DNA of 64,000 bases, taken from assembly GCF_000722545.1 (NCBI RefSeq), contig NZ_JNVM01000006.1:310001-374000 (forward strand). Reading direction: 5' to 3'. Under the pieces are notes generated by a model. The model worked only from the letters and a program-made list of their open reading frames with translations, did not search any database and was not told where the DNA came from. Source of the DNA: Paenibacillus tyrphae. Its GTDB lineage: Bacteria > Bacillota > Bacilli > Paenibacillales > NBRC-103111. Positions within the stretch are counted from its first letter, which is position 1, and every line of letters starts with the position of its first letter. Positions 29,653 to 37,580 of this stretch are shown here, in pieces. A program made the position numbers and the translations under genes.

Positions 29653-30690
29653 ATGAATTATAAAAAGGCGCTGAAGGCTTTTGTCGTAACCGCTTTATTA
29701 GCATCCGCGCTCTCCGTCAGCGTGACAACATCTTATGCGGCAGCGCCAACGGTTCTCGGTTATTATACGGAGGATTCTACCGAAGCTTTTCCTAAGTTTC
29801 ACAGCTACATGAATCAAATTTCCACAGATACGTTTAATACCGATATTAACGGAAATATCGTCGGCAAGGTGCCGACGCAAGCTGTGAACTACGCCAATTC
29901 GGTGAAGGTGCTGCCTTACGCCTTGGTATCCAATTACCGCGATCACGATTGGGACAGCAGTATCGCGCACAATGTCCTGACGAACCCGACAGCCAAAAGC
30001 AACCTGATCAAAAACATGCTCAACCTGGTGAAAAAGAATAAATACAAAGGGATTAACATCGACTTCGAGGCAGTTTTGCCGGAGGATCGCGCGGCGATGA
30101 CGAAATTCGTTCAAGAGGTGGCCGGCAAAATGAAGGCGAACGGATTTCTGACCATGGTCTCGGTTCCCGCCAAATCGGAGGACGATCCGTCGGATTCGTG
30201 GACGGGGGCTTTTGATTTTGAGGAGCTGGGCAAGGCCACCGACGTCATTCAAGTGATGACCTACGACGAGCATGGTGTGTGGAGCGATCCGGGGGCGGTC
30301 GCGAGCAATCCGTGGATCGAAGCCGCTCTCCACTTCGCGATCACGTATGTTCCTTCAGAGAAGGTGCTTATGGGGCTTCCGGCGTACGGCAATGACTGGA
30401 ACTTGTCTGATCCTTCGAACAAAAGCAATCGATTAATCGAATGGAAGGATATGCCCCAGCTGATTGCTTCCACCAAAGCAACCCCGATACGGGATGCCGT
30501 TACGGGATCGATGGTTTTCAACTACACAGATACGGACGGATCGAAGCATGTCGTTTGGTATGAAGATGAGGCATCGATCAAGCAAAAAACGCAATATACC
30601 AAGACCTACTGGCTTGCCGGCGTATCGGTATACGCTATGGGCATGGAAGATCAAAGATTCTGGGATGCCGTCTCGGCAGGACTGAAATAG
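29653..30690 (+). CDS. Secreted glycoside hydrolase family 18 protein (chitinase or peptidoglycan hydrolase type)
   Basis: A 345-aa secreted protein: signal peptide of about 31 residues ending ATSYAA-like (VTTSYAAAP), then a GH18 barrel. The catalytic strand reads KGINIDFEAV with the acid/base glutamate, and QVMTYDEHGVWSDPG forms a further active-site strand. No LysM or chitin-binding module. The layout is closest to single-domain spore-cortex or chitin-active GH18 proteins; which glycan it cuts cannot be told. GGAGGAGG precedes the ATG at 29653. Confidence 0.85.
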   Translation: MNYKKALKAFVVTALLASALSVSVTTSYAAAPTVLGYYTEDSTEAFPKFHSYMNQISTDTFNTDINGNIVGKVPTQAVNYANSVKVLPYALVSNYRDHDWDSSIAHNVLTNPTAKSNLIKNMLNLVKKNKYKGINIDFEAVLPEDRAAMTKFVQEVAGKMKANGFLTMVSVPAKSEDDPSDSWTGAFDFEELGKATDVIQVMTYDEHGVWSDPGAVASNPWIEAALHFAITYVPSEKVLMGLPAYGNDWNLSDPSNKSNRLIEWKDMPQLIASTKATPIRDAVTGSMVFNYTDTDGSKHVVWYEDEASIKQKTQYTKTYWLAGVSVYAMGMEDQRFWDAVSAGLK

Positions 30691-30713
30691 AATAGCAAAA
30701 TTGCAAGTAACAA

Positions 30714-30763
30714 CAAGCGGCCGCTTCTCTCCACGAGAGACGGCCGCTTGCTCTTTCCCTTTT
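30714..30763. terminator. Bidirectional terminator between the GH18 gene and kbl
   Basis: CAAGCGGCCG and CGGCCGCTTG form a 10-bp stem with an inner TCTC/GAGA pair, followed by a T-rich run on the plus strand. It separates two convergent genes. Confidence 0.75.
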
Positions 30764-31940
30764 ATCCCAGCAATCCTAATTGTTTTCCTGCACGCTCCAG
30801 CGCGCTCAACGCAAAATCAAGATCCTCCTGCGTATGCCCGGCGGTCACAATAAACCGCACCCGGCCTTTGTCCATTGCAACAGTCGGGTAGACGATACCT
30901 TGCGCGAAGATGCCTTCCTCCAGCAGAAGGTCGGAGAAGCGCATCGTCTTCGCCGGGTCGCCCACGATGACCGGGACGATCGGCGTCTCGCTCCCGCCCG
31001 TATCGAATCCGAGCTCCTGCACCTTCGAGCGGAAATACGAGGCATTCGCCCACAGCTTCGTAATCAGCTCGTCGCTTTGCTTAAGCACTTGAATCGCTGC
31101 GAGGCAGGTAGCAGCCACCGCAGGCGTCTGCGACGTGCTGAACAGAAACGGACGCGCTTTATGAATCAGATAATCCTTCAATACCTGCTCGCACGCGACG
31201 TAGCCTCCAACCGCGCCGACCGCTTTGGACAGCGTACCCACTTGGATATGCACCCGTCCGTGCAGCCCGAAGTGGTCGGTCGAGCCTTTGCCGTTCTTGC
31301 CGAGCACGCCGCTCGCATGAGCGTCGTCGACGTAAACGAAGGCGTCGTATTTCTCCGCCAGCTCCACAATGTTCGGGAGCGGGGCAATGTCGCCGTCCAT
31401 ACTGAACACTCCGTCCGTCACGACGACGCGCTTTTTAAACCCTGCGCTTTCCTTGAGCACGGCTTCCAGTTGGTCCATATCTTTGTGCGCGAATATTTTC
31501 CGGTGCGCCTTCGTCAGACGGATGCCGTCGATGATGCTTGCATGGTTCAGCTCATCGCTGATGACGACGTCGTCGGGACCGAGAATGGACGAGAGCACGC
31601 CCTGATTTGTCGTAAAACCGGATTGGAACACAAGCGCCGCTTCCGTCCCCTTAAACCGAGCCAGCTCCTGCTCCAGCCGATCGTGAATGTCGAGCGTGCC
31701 CGTAATGGTACGCACCGAGCCGCTGCCGACGCCGTACTGCTCGATGGCCCGAATGGCCGCTTCCTTCAGCTCCGGGTGATCGGTGAGCCCCAGATAGTTG
31801 TTCGAAGACATCTGAAGCAGCCGGCGGCCGTTCAGCGTCATCCAAGTGCCCGAGCGGCTCTCCCAGACTGTAAGCGGACGATACCGTCCCTCCTGCTTCG
31901 CTTGCTCCAATTCATCCCGCAGTGAGTTCCAATTGGCCAT
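30762..31940 (-). CDS. kbl: Glycine C-acetyltransferase (2-amino-3-ketobutyrate CoA ligase)
   Basis: A 392-aa PLP enzyme of the alpha-oxoamine synthase family that splits 2-amino-3-ketobutyrate with CoA into glycine and acetyl-CoA, the second step of threonine catabolism. Visible: SSNNYLGLTDHPELKEA, GTLDIHDRLEQELARFKGTE, DDAHASGVLGKNGKG and the PLP lysine in GTLSKAVGAVGGY. It overlaps the 3' end of tdh by 29 bp, which confirms the pathway call. AAGGGGGAGC lies upstream of the ATG. Confidence 0.93.
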   Translation of the reverse strand: MANWNSLRDELEQAKQEGRYRPLTVWESRSGTWMTLNGRRLLQMSSNNYLGLTDHPELKEAAIRAIEQYGVGSGSVRTITGTLDIHDRLEQELARFKGTEAALVFQSGFTTNQGVLSSILGPDDVVISDELNHASIIDGIRLTKAHRKIFAHKDMDQLEAVLKESAGFKKRVVVTDGVFSMDGDIAPLPNIVELAEKYDAFVYVDDAHASGVLGKNGKGSTDHFGLHGRVHIQVGTLSKAVGAVGGYVACEQVLKDYLIHKARPFLFSTSQTPAVAATCLAAIQVLKQSDELITKLWANASYFRSKVQELGFDTGGSETPIVPVIVGDPAKTMRFSDLLLEEGIFAQGIVYPTVAMDKGRVRFIVTAGHTQEDLDFALSALERAGKQLGLLG

Positions 31941-33018
31941 GAATTAGCTCCCCCTTATTGGTTGTTTGTGTATCCGTGTCGTGGTGAAATACGATTTTGC
32001 CGCATTGACCGGAAGCCGCAAGCGCAAAAGCTTCCTCGTACTGATCCAGTGTAAAAGTGTGCGTAATGAGCGGCTTCAGATCGATTCGAGTCCGGTCAAG
32101 CAAGCCCTTAAGCTGGTACCAGGTCTGGTACATGCGCCGTCCGGTAATGCCTTCCACGCGAATGCCCTTAAAAATAATATGCCGTGACAGGTCAAGCGAA
32201 ACCTCCCGGGTCGGAATGCCCAGCAGCGAAACGCGGGCTGCCGGAGCCGCCGCTTCGAATCCACCGCGGATCGCGTCCGGGTGGCCGGACATTTCCAGCA
32301 CCACTTCCGCCCCTTCCCCGCCAGTATGCTCCATAATCGCCTGTACCATGGACGTCTCCTTGCTGTTGATCGTCACGTCCGCTCCCATCGTGCGGGCCAG
32401 TCCCAAGCGGTAAGCGTTTACGTCCACCGCCATCACCATGCCCGCTCCGCATGCTTTGGCCACCGCTACCGCCATCAAGCCGATCGGTCCGGTGCCGATG
32501 ACAGCCACCGACTTGCCGACGATGTCGCCAGAAAGCACCGTCTGTACCGCGTTGCCCAGAGGGTCCTGCAAGCAAGCGAGCTCGAAAGGCAGCTGCGGAT
32601 CGTTGTGAATCACATTGGTCGCTTTGACGACCGCGTAGTCGGCGAAGCAGCCCGGTGCGGTGATGCCAAAGCTTTTCGTGTTCGGGCAGACGTGCGCGTT
32701 GCCAGTCCGGCAGGCCTTGCAGACGCCGCAGACGATATGCCCTTCCGCCGAGATGCGGTCCCCGAGCTTCACGTTCGTGACCCGGCTGCCGACAGCTTCT
32801 ACGACACCGGCAAATTCATGGCCGAATACGTTAGGCGTAACGACCGTTTGCTCCGCCCAGGCGTCCCATTGGTAAATATGTAAATCCGTGCCGCAGATTG
32901 AAGTCGTTTTCACCCGGACCAGCACTTCATCGGGACCGCATTCCGGAACGGGAACCTCCTTCAATACTGCGCCGAACGCCCGCTTTTCCTTCACAAGCCC
33001 TATCATCGTTGTTCCCAT
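31912..33018 (-). CDS. tdh: L-threonine 3-dehydrogenase
   Basis: A 368-aa zinc-dependent medium-chain dehydrogenase that oxidises threonine to 2-amino-3-ketobutyrate with NAD. The catalytic zinc site is TSICGTDLHIYQWDAW and GHEFAGVV, the structural zinc cysteines are CGVCKACRTGNAHVC, and the cofactor motif is GTGPIGLMAVAVA. GGAGGGATGCACG fixes the ATG at 33018. The product of kbl, glycine, could feed the glycine-cleavage module further along the window. The divergent XRE-cupin gene is the probable regulator. Confidence 0.93.
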   Translation of the reverse strand: MGTTMIGLVKEKRAFGAVLKEVPVPECGPDEVLVRVKTTSICGTDLHIYQWDAWAEQTVVTPNVFGHEFAGVVEAVGSRVTNVKLGDRISAEGHIVCGVCKACRTGNAHVCPNTKSFGITAPGCFADYAVVKATNVIHNDPQLPFELACLQDPLGNAVQTVLSGDIVGKSVAVIGTGPIGLMAVAVAKACGAGMVMAVDVNAYRLGLARTMGADVTINSKETSMVQAIMEHTGGEGAEVVLEMSGHPDAIRGGFEAAAPAARVSLLGIPTREVSLDLSRHIIFKGIRVEGITGRRMYQTWYQLKGLLDRTRIDLKPLITHTFTLDQYEEAFALAASGQCGKIVFHHDTDTQTTNKGELIHGQLELTAG

Positions 33019-33095
33019 CGTGCATCCCTCCGCCGGATGTTGTATAATATAATAAACCATTGTGCGCTATGGTGTACTTACACTATATTATACAT

Positions 33096-33115
33096 ATGTA
33101 CGTGATATTGTACAT
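33096..33115. promoter_or_regulatory. Candidate operator between tdh and the XRE-cupin gene
   Basis: ATGTAC and GTACAT are separated by eight bases (GTGATATT). The site overlaps a second palindrome, TACATATGTA at 33091-33100. Both lie in the shared divergent upstream region, where the regulator would bind to control itself and tdh-kbl. Confidence 0.45.
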
Positions 33116-33235
33116 AGGTTAAAACGTCACCTTGGAAAAAAAATTTTTCTTCCCGCCGGCAAGTCCCAACAGAAACGTTGTGCGCGACCGCCGTTCGTTT
33201 ATAATGGAGAGAGTAAAGCAGCATGGGAGGATATC

Positions 33236-33796
33236 ATGGAGCACGAACAAATTCATAAGAAAATCGGCAAAAGCCTTCAAGCCATCCGCAAAGCCCGCTC
33301 GCTGAGCCTCGACCAGGTAGCGGAGCTGACAGGGGTCAGCAAAGCGATGCTCGGACAAATCGAACGCGGCGATTCGAACCCGACGATCTCGATTCTGTGG
33401 AAAATCGTGAACGGGCTGCGCATCTCGTTTACGTCTCTGATCGAAGAAGAACCGGCCAAAGTCACGCATTTCCGTTTTGAGAATTTGGAGCCTTTTGTGG
33501 AGGAGGAGGGCCGGTACCGGGCGTTCCCGCTCGTTCCGTTCGACCAGCAGAAGCGCTTTGAAATTTATACGGTAGAAATGGAAGCGAACTGCACTCACAT
33601 TTCGGAGCCTCATAACGAGGGGATCGAAGAGTACATTTTGATAATGCAAGGGGAGCTGGACATCACGATCCAGCAAAAGACGTATACACTGAAGGTGGGG
33701 GACGCGCTTCGGTTTACGGCGGACCAAAGCCATATCTATACGAATAAAACGGATCAGAAGACGATGTACCATAACATCATCCTTTACCCTTCCTGA
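33236..33796 (+). CDS. XRE-family regulator with cupin domain
   Basis: A 186-aa transcription factor: N-terminal helix-turn-helix (LSLDQVAELTGVSKAMLGQIERGDSNPTIS, about 20-50) and C-terminal cupin fold (EEYILIMQGELDITIQQKTYTLKVGDALRF). Members bind small ligands and control amino acid or amine catabolism. It is divergent from tdh-kbl, so threonine or glycine response is a reasonable inference. GGGAGG fixes the ATG at 33236. Confidence 0.88.
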   Translation: MEHEQIHKKIGKSLQAIRKARSLSLDQVAELTGVSKAMLGQIERGDSNPTISILWKIVNGLRISFTSLIEEEPAKVTHFRFENLEPFVEEEGRYRAFPLVPFDQQKRFEIYTVEMEANCTHISEPHNEGIEEYILIMQGELDITIQQKTYTLKVGDALRFTADQSHIYTNKTDQKTMYHNIILYPS

Positions 33797-33808
33797 TCCG
33801 CAGCAATG

Positions 33809-33855
33809 AAAACGGCAATCCAGGAAGCAGCGCCTCCTTCGGATTGCCGTTTTTA
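33809..33855. terminator. Bidirectional terminator between the XRE-cupin and Old Yellow Enzyme genes
   Basis: AAAACGGCAATCC and GGATTGCCGTTTT form a 13-bp stem with A and T runs on both sides, between convergent genes. Confidence 0.85.
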
Positions 33856-33882
33856 CTACGCTTTGGCAGGGACCCCTGCTAC

Positions 33883-34923
33883 TTAATAAAGTGTTTTCAC
33901 TGCCTCCGTCGTAAAGGGGACCAATTCGGCTGTTCGGCCGTCGCGGATCTTGTTTGCCCAAGCAGGGTCTACCAATAACGCCCGACCTATGGCTACCAGA
34001 TCAAATTCTTGACGTTCCAGCCTCTCGATTAACCCGTCGATCTTCGCGTTATTGGCTCCCTTTCCTTCGGTAAAGAGGCTCATAAAATCGCCGTCCAGAC
34101 CAACCGATCCGACCGTAATCGTCGGTTTCCCTGTCAACTTCTTGGTCCATCCGGCAAGATTCAGATCGGAGCCTTCGAACTCCGGCTCCCAGAAACGGCG
34201 CGTTGAGCAGTGGAAAATATCGACGCCCGCGTCGACCAAGGGCGCCAGGAACTGTTCCAGTAGCTCCGGCGTTTCAGCCAATTTCGCTGTGTAGTCACTC
34301 GCCTTCCATTGCGAGAAACGAAACACGATAGGGAATTCCGGTCCGACCGCGCGGCGGCAAGCTTCGATAACCTCCACTGCAAAACGGGTGCGCGCAACCA
34401 TGTCGCCGCCATAGCTGTCGGTTCGCGTATTGGTTTTCTCCCAGAAGAATTGATCGATCAAATATCCATGCGCACCGTGGAGCTCGATGCCGTCGAAGCC
34501 AAGCCGCTTGGCTTCGAATGCCGCCTGTGCGAAGCCTTGGACGATTGCGGCGATTTCCGATTCCGAATAATCGCCTACATGGCCTCGTGCTCCCATATGC
34601 CAAATCTGCGGTATAATCCGTCCGCCCGCCTCGTGTACCTCTTTCACTACGTTTGCCCAACCGTTTAATGCAGCTTCGCCATAGAAATGCGGTACGTTGG
34701 CGGAATTGGACGAATCCGCATGGTTGATCACCGTGCCTTCCGTCACGATAAGACCAACACCGTTTTCGGCCCTGCGGCGGTAATAGGCGGCTACCTCCGA
34801 ACCTGGCACACCGTCCGGAGAAAATTGCCGGGTCATCGGCGCCATCACGATACGATTAGGCAGAGTCATTTTTCCGGTTGCGAACGGTTCAAACAAGGCT
34901 TGAACAGATTGAGAATAACTCAT
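33883..34923 (-). CDS. NADH:flavin oxidoreductase (Old Yellow Enzyme family)
   Basis: A 346-aa FMN-dependent ene-reductase-like barrel. Family motifs: NRIVMAPMTRQFSPDG, IPQIWHMGARGHVG, FDGIELHGAHGYLIDQFFWE and NTRTDSYGGD. Unlike the enzyme at 22220 it lacks iron-sulfur and FAD domains. It probably reduces activated double bonds of electrophilic compounds. GGAGGTTGTT fixes the ATG at 34923; a TATAAT lies about 20 bp upstream. An operator-like site shared with the adjacent tetR gene lies at 35084. Confidence 0.9.
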   Translation of the reverse strand: MSYSQSVQALFEPFATGKMTLPNRIVMAPMTRQFSPDGVPGSEVAAYYRRRAENGVGLIVTEGTVINHADSSNSANVPHFYGEAALNGWANVVKEVHEAGGRIIPQIWHMGARGHVGDYSESEIAAIVQGFAQAAFEAKRLGFDGIELHGAHGYLIDQFFWEKTNTRTDSYGGDMVARTRFAVEVIEACRRAVGPEFPIVFRFSQWKASDYTAKLAETPELLEQFLAPLVDAGVDIFHCSTRRFWEPEFEGSDLNLAGWTKKLTGKPTITVGSVGLDGDFMSLFTEGKGANNAKIDGLIERLERQEFDLVAIGRALLVDPAWANKIRDGRTAELVPFTTEAVKTLY

Positions 34924-35083
34924 AACAACCTCCAAATTAAATTATATTTGATTGAATTATGTTAATCATTCTATATGTTGGCATCGACGAAAAAAAGTTA
35001 CAAACAGTATCTTGAATTCGGATTTTACTCATGTACTTAGATATTCCCAGGGAACCACCTCCTTTAATCTCACCGACACTTTA

Positions 35084-35099
35084 TTGACTACGCGGTCAA
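35084..35099. promoter_or_regulatory. TetR operator-like site upstream of the Old Yellow Enzyme gene
   Basis: TTGACTACGCGGTCAA, an inverted repeat TTGAC-N6-GTCAA. It matches the site overlapping the tetR promoter (35720-35735, minus strand) in 15 of 16 bases, so both are probably bound by the TetR protein encoded between them. Confidence 0.65.
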
Positions 35100-35118
35100 A
35101 AACTTCGCAAAAAAAAGA

Positions 35119-35700
35119 TCAAGGTTCGAGCATCGCAAAGGACGTACGCAAGACCGCATCGATCTGCTCCCGGGAAGCACCTGATCTCTCCATGATTTTC
35201 GCGCCGAGAAAAGCGTTATTCAGGTAAGCGGCAAGCTCTTTGCTGGTATGGCGGGTCGTAATGAGCTGCTGTTCCTGACCGCTACGGATGATCTTCTCCA
35301 GTATTTGTTCGACTTTGGCGAACATCATCTCGATTTCGCGGGTTACTTCTTCGTCGTCGGTTCCGAATTCCAGCACGGAATTTACCACGAGACATCCTCT
35401 ACGAATGGTCTCATTGCCTCGACATAGCGCAGCATCGCTTATGGCCTCCAGCTTTTTCAACGGGGATACTTCCTGGGAGGCCAGTTCTTCCAGCACGGAT
35501 ATACTCTGTTCGCGATACAGCGCCAACGCCTTTAAAAACAAGGCCCGCTTATCTTCAAATACGCAATACAAACTTTGCTTCTTAACCCGCGTCGTACGGG
35601 TCAAATCCTCAAAGGAAGTCGACTTAAAGCCTTTCATCCAGAACATTTCCATGGACTGGTACAGTGCACGATCGACATCAAATTCTCTAGGTCTGCTCAT
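35119..35700 (-). CDS. TetR-family regulator of the Old Yellow Enzyme gene
   Basis: A 193-aa repressor with the N-terminal helix-turn-helix MFWMKGFKSTSFEDLTRTTRVKKQSLYCVF and a ligand-binding C-terminus (cysteine at CRGNETIRRGCLVV). It resembles regulators of electrophile or aromatic response. No ribosome binding site lies upstream; instead a promoter ends 6 nt before the ATG, so the mRNA may be leaderless. It is upstream of the Old Yellow Enzyme gene in the same orientation. Confidence 0.88.
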   Translation of the reverse strand: MSRPREFDVDRALYQSMEMFWMKGFKSTSFEDLTRTTRVKKQSLYCVFEDKRALFLKALALYREQSISVLEELASQEVSPLKKLEAISDAALCRGNETIRRGCLVVNSVLEFGTDDEEVTREIEMMFAKVEQILEKIIRSGQEQQLITTRHTSKELAAYLNNAFLGAKIMERSGASREQIDAVLRTSFAMLEP

Positions 35701-35706
35701 AGGGCC

Positions 35707-35735
35707 ATGATATCAATTCTTGACCGCGAAGTCAA
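35707..35735 (-). promoter_or_regulatory. Promoter and overlapping operator of tetR
   Basis: On the minus strand TTGACT and TATCAT are 17 bp apart. The -10 ends only 6 nt before the ATG. The inverted repeat TTGACTTCGCGGTCAA (35720-35735) covers the -35, as expected for autorepression. Confidence 0.7.
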
Positions 35736-35780
35736 CAACCGTTCGCCGGTGCGCCTTTAGCAACTCGAAGATACGCAAAT

Positions 35781-36773
35781 CTACAGACTGTCGAACCTTT
35801 TGCGAATGTCCTCAAGCAGCAGCTTGGCCGCTATAATGCCGCCGGACGTATTCCAGATCGGCTCGTTGACGACGAAGGCCCGTTTCGTTTTGACGACGTT
35901 CATGTTTTGCGCGAGCGGGCTGCCCAGCCATTCCTCGGCCGTTTTCTTGGCTCCGGTGTCCCCTTGACGGTCCGAGACGAAATAGAACATCACGTCTCCG
36001 TCGAGCACAGTCATTTGCTCCTGCGTAATGTCCGCGGAGAAATCGTCCTTGTTCTGGGCGTCCGGACGGGCAAAGCCGAGCTGGCTCAAAATAATTCCGG
36101 CGAAATTGTTCTTGTAATAGACGCGAACCTTGCCGGGCTGGAAGCGGGCAAGCGACACGCGCATTTTCGTTTTGTCGCCCAAGTGTGCTTTGGTCTGCTC
36201 GATCGCTTTGTTGTAATCGTCCAGCACGGACTTGCCTTCGGCTTCTTTGTTCAGCGCCTCAGCATACAACTTGAAGTTGTCGATCATGCTGTCACCCAGA
36301 TTTTCCGTAAAGACCGTAGGCGCGATGGCCGACAGCTGCTGGTAAATTTTCTCCTGTCGCACCTTCGTGCCGAGAATCAGATCCGGCTTCAGCGTCGCGA
36401 TGACCTCGACATTCGGCTGCGTTTCGTCCCCGATCATCTTCACGTCGGCCATCTGCTCCTTAATATGCTCAAACCATGGGTCGCCGATCCAAGATTTCAC
36501 AGCGGCTACCGGCTTGATGCCAAGCGCCAGCAGCGATTCGGTGCCCTGATTCGTCAGAACGACGACCCGCTGCGGGGTGCCTGTGATTTTCGTCTCCCCC
36601 ATGGCATGCTTAATCGTCCGGGATGCCGGTTCCTGCGAAGGCTGCTGCCCCGCCTCCGGCTTCCCGCTTCCTCCGCCTCCGCAAGCCGCAGTAACCAAAG
36701 CGAGAACCAACACAACGGCCAGTACGGAAATCTTTTTCGACCCGAATCCCCCAAATAATCCCTTGAACAACAA
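35781..36773 (-). CDS. Siderophore-binding lipoprotein of an iron ABC transporter
   Basis: A 330-aa substrate-binding lipoprotein (lipobox VTAACGGGG) of the type that binds ferric hydroxamate or citrate-type siderophores: IKHAMGETKITGTPQRVVVL at the start of the mature domain, KPDLILGTKVRQEKIYQQLSAIAPTVF in the middle. No permease or ATPase gene is adjacent, so it must share a transporter encoded elsewhere. The start is TTG with AAGGGGAAG upstream. A Fur box lies about 40 bp before it, indicating repression by iron. Confidence 0.9.
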   Translation of the reverse strand: MLFKGLFGGFGSKKISVLAVVLVLALVTAACGGGGSGKPEAGQQPSQEPASRTIKHAMGETKITGTPQRVVVLTNQGTESLLALGIKPVAAVKSWIGDPWFEHIKEQMADVKMIGDETQPNVEVIATLKPDLILGTKVRQEKIYQQLSAIAPTVFTENLGDSMIDNFKLYAEALNKEAEGKSVLDDYNKAIEQTKAHLGDKTKMRVSLARFQPGKVRVYYKNNFAGIILSQLGFARPDAQNKDDFSADITQEQMTVLDGDVMFYFVSDRQGDTGAKKTAEEWLGSPLAQNMNVVKTKRAFVVNEPIWNTSGGIIAAKLLLEDIRKRFDSL

Positions 36774-36812
36774 CGATAACTTCCCCTTTCAGCGATCAAC
36801 ATGCTGTTTTTT

Positions 36813-36831
36813 AATAATGATTATCATTATC
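36813..36831. promoter_or_regulatory. Fur box
   Basis: AATAATGATTATCATTATC matches the 19-bp Fur consensus GATAATGATAATCATTATC in 17 positions. It sits in the divergent region upstream of the siderophore-binding lipoprotein. Confidence 0.85.
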
Positions 36832-36892
36832 AATAAAAGATTCAAAAAAAAGCTCCCGGTTCTCCGGGATCAAGCCTAGAAACCAACCAAGC

Positions 36893-36925
36893 GTTACAAT
36901 TGTCACTTGTGTTACACTTGTAACA
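36893..36925. promoter_or_regulatory. Two tandem palindromes, candidate TetR operators
   Basis: GTTACAATTGTCAC (36893-36906, core ACAATTGT) and TGTTACACTTGTAACA (36910-36925) lie with centres 18 bp apart, upstream of the TetR-like gene and opposite the iron-binding lipoprotein gene. Confidence 0.5.
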
Positions 36926-37005
36926 TTAAACGATATCGTCCGGTTATGCAACAACCTCGGCACTCTCCAGAGGCGAAAATGGACAGATGAAAGGAAGTGT
37001 CACAC

Positions 37006-37572
37006 TTGAGCGAGGCTACGAGCAAGCTTTCCCTGCGGTCGCAGGAATGGATTCAAACCGCACTGTTTCAATTAATGGAAAAAAAGCCCTACTCTCTCAT
37101 CTCCATTACGGAGATTGCAGATAAAGCAGGACTTGCACGCCAGACGGTTTACCGTAACTTTCAGGACAAGGACGAAATTTTGTTGAATTACTTGACCCAG
37201 CTAATGAGCGGCGTGTGGAAACATATCGACGGCGGGCAGCCGTATACGGAAGCGATGTTCGTGCTGCTGTTCCGCACTTGGAAGGACAACATTCCCCCGT
37301 CGCTGATCCTGAACATCAAGGGCCAGGACCGCAAAATCCGGCAGCTTATTTTCCGCAGCATCTGCGACTGCCACGACGAACTGTTTATCGGCGGAAGCCG
37401 CGGCGAGGGCGGCACGAAGTTCGACATTTACCGCCTGTACGGGCAAAAATCGTTTTCGGCCCTCCTTCACATGATGCTGATCGAGTGGACGCTGCAGGAA
37501 TTTCATTTGTCTCCCGAGGAGATCGGCAAGGTCGTCAGCGAGCTGTCGGCTTCGATGCGGAAGTTTCTATAA
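37006..37572 (+). CDS. TetR-family regulator
   Basis: A 188-aa regulator with the helix-turn-helix YSLISITEIADKAGLARQTVYRNF (about 33-57) and a divergent C-terminal domain. A TTG at 37006 has AAAGGAAG 8 nt upstream and is preferred over the GTG at 36997, which is too close. It is divergent from the siderophore-binding gene and convergent with the ABC importer operon. Its target is unknown; tandem palindromes upstream suggest autoregulation. Confidence 0.8.
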   Translation: MSEATSKLSLRSQEWIQTALFQLMEKKPYSLISITEIADKAGLARQTVYRNFQDKDEILLNYLTQLMSGVWKHIDGGQPYTEAMFVLLFRTWKDNIPPSLILNIKGQDRKIRQLIFRSICDCHDELFIGGSRGEGGTKFDIYRLYGQKSFSALLHMMLIEWTLQEFHLSPEEIGKVVSELSASMRKFL

Positions 37573-37580
37573 GCTGCCGC

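Noticed and set aside
30780-31925. Open frame of 381 aa opposite kbl
   Set aside because: Antisense to a clear PLP enzyme gene; no recognisable features.
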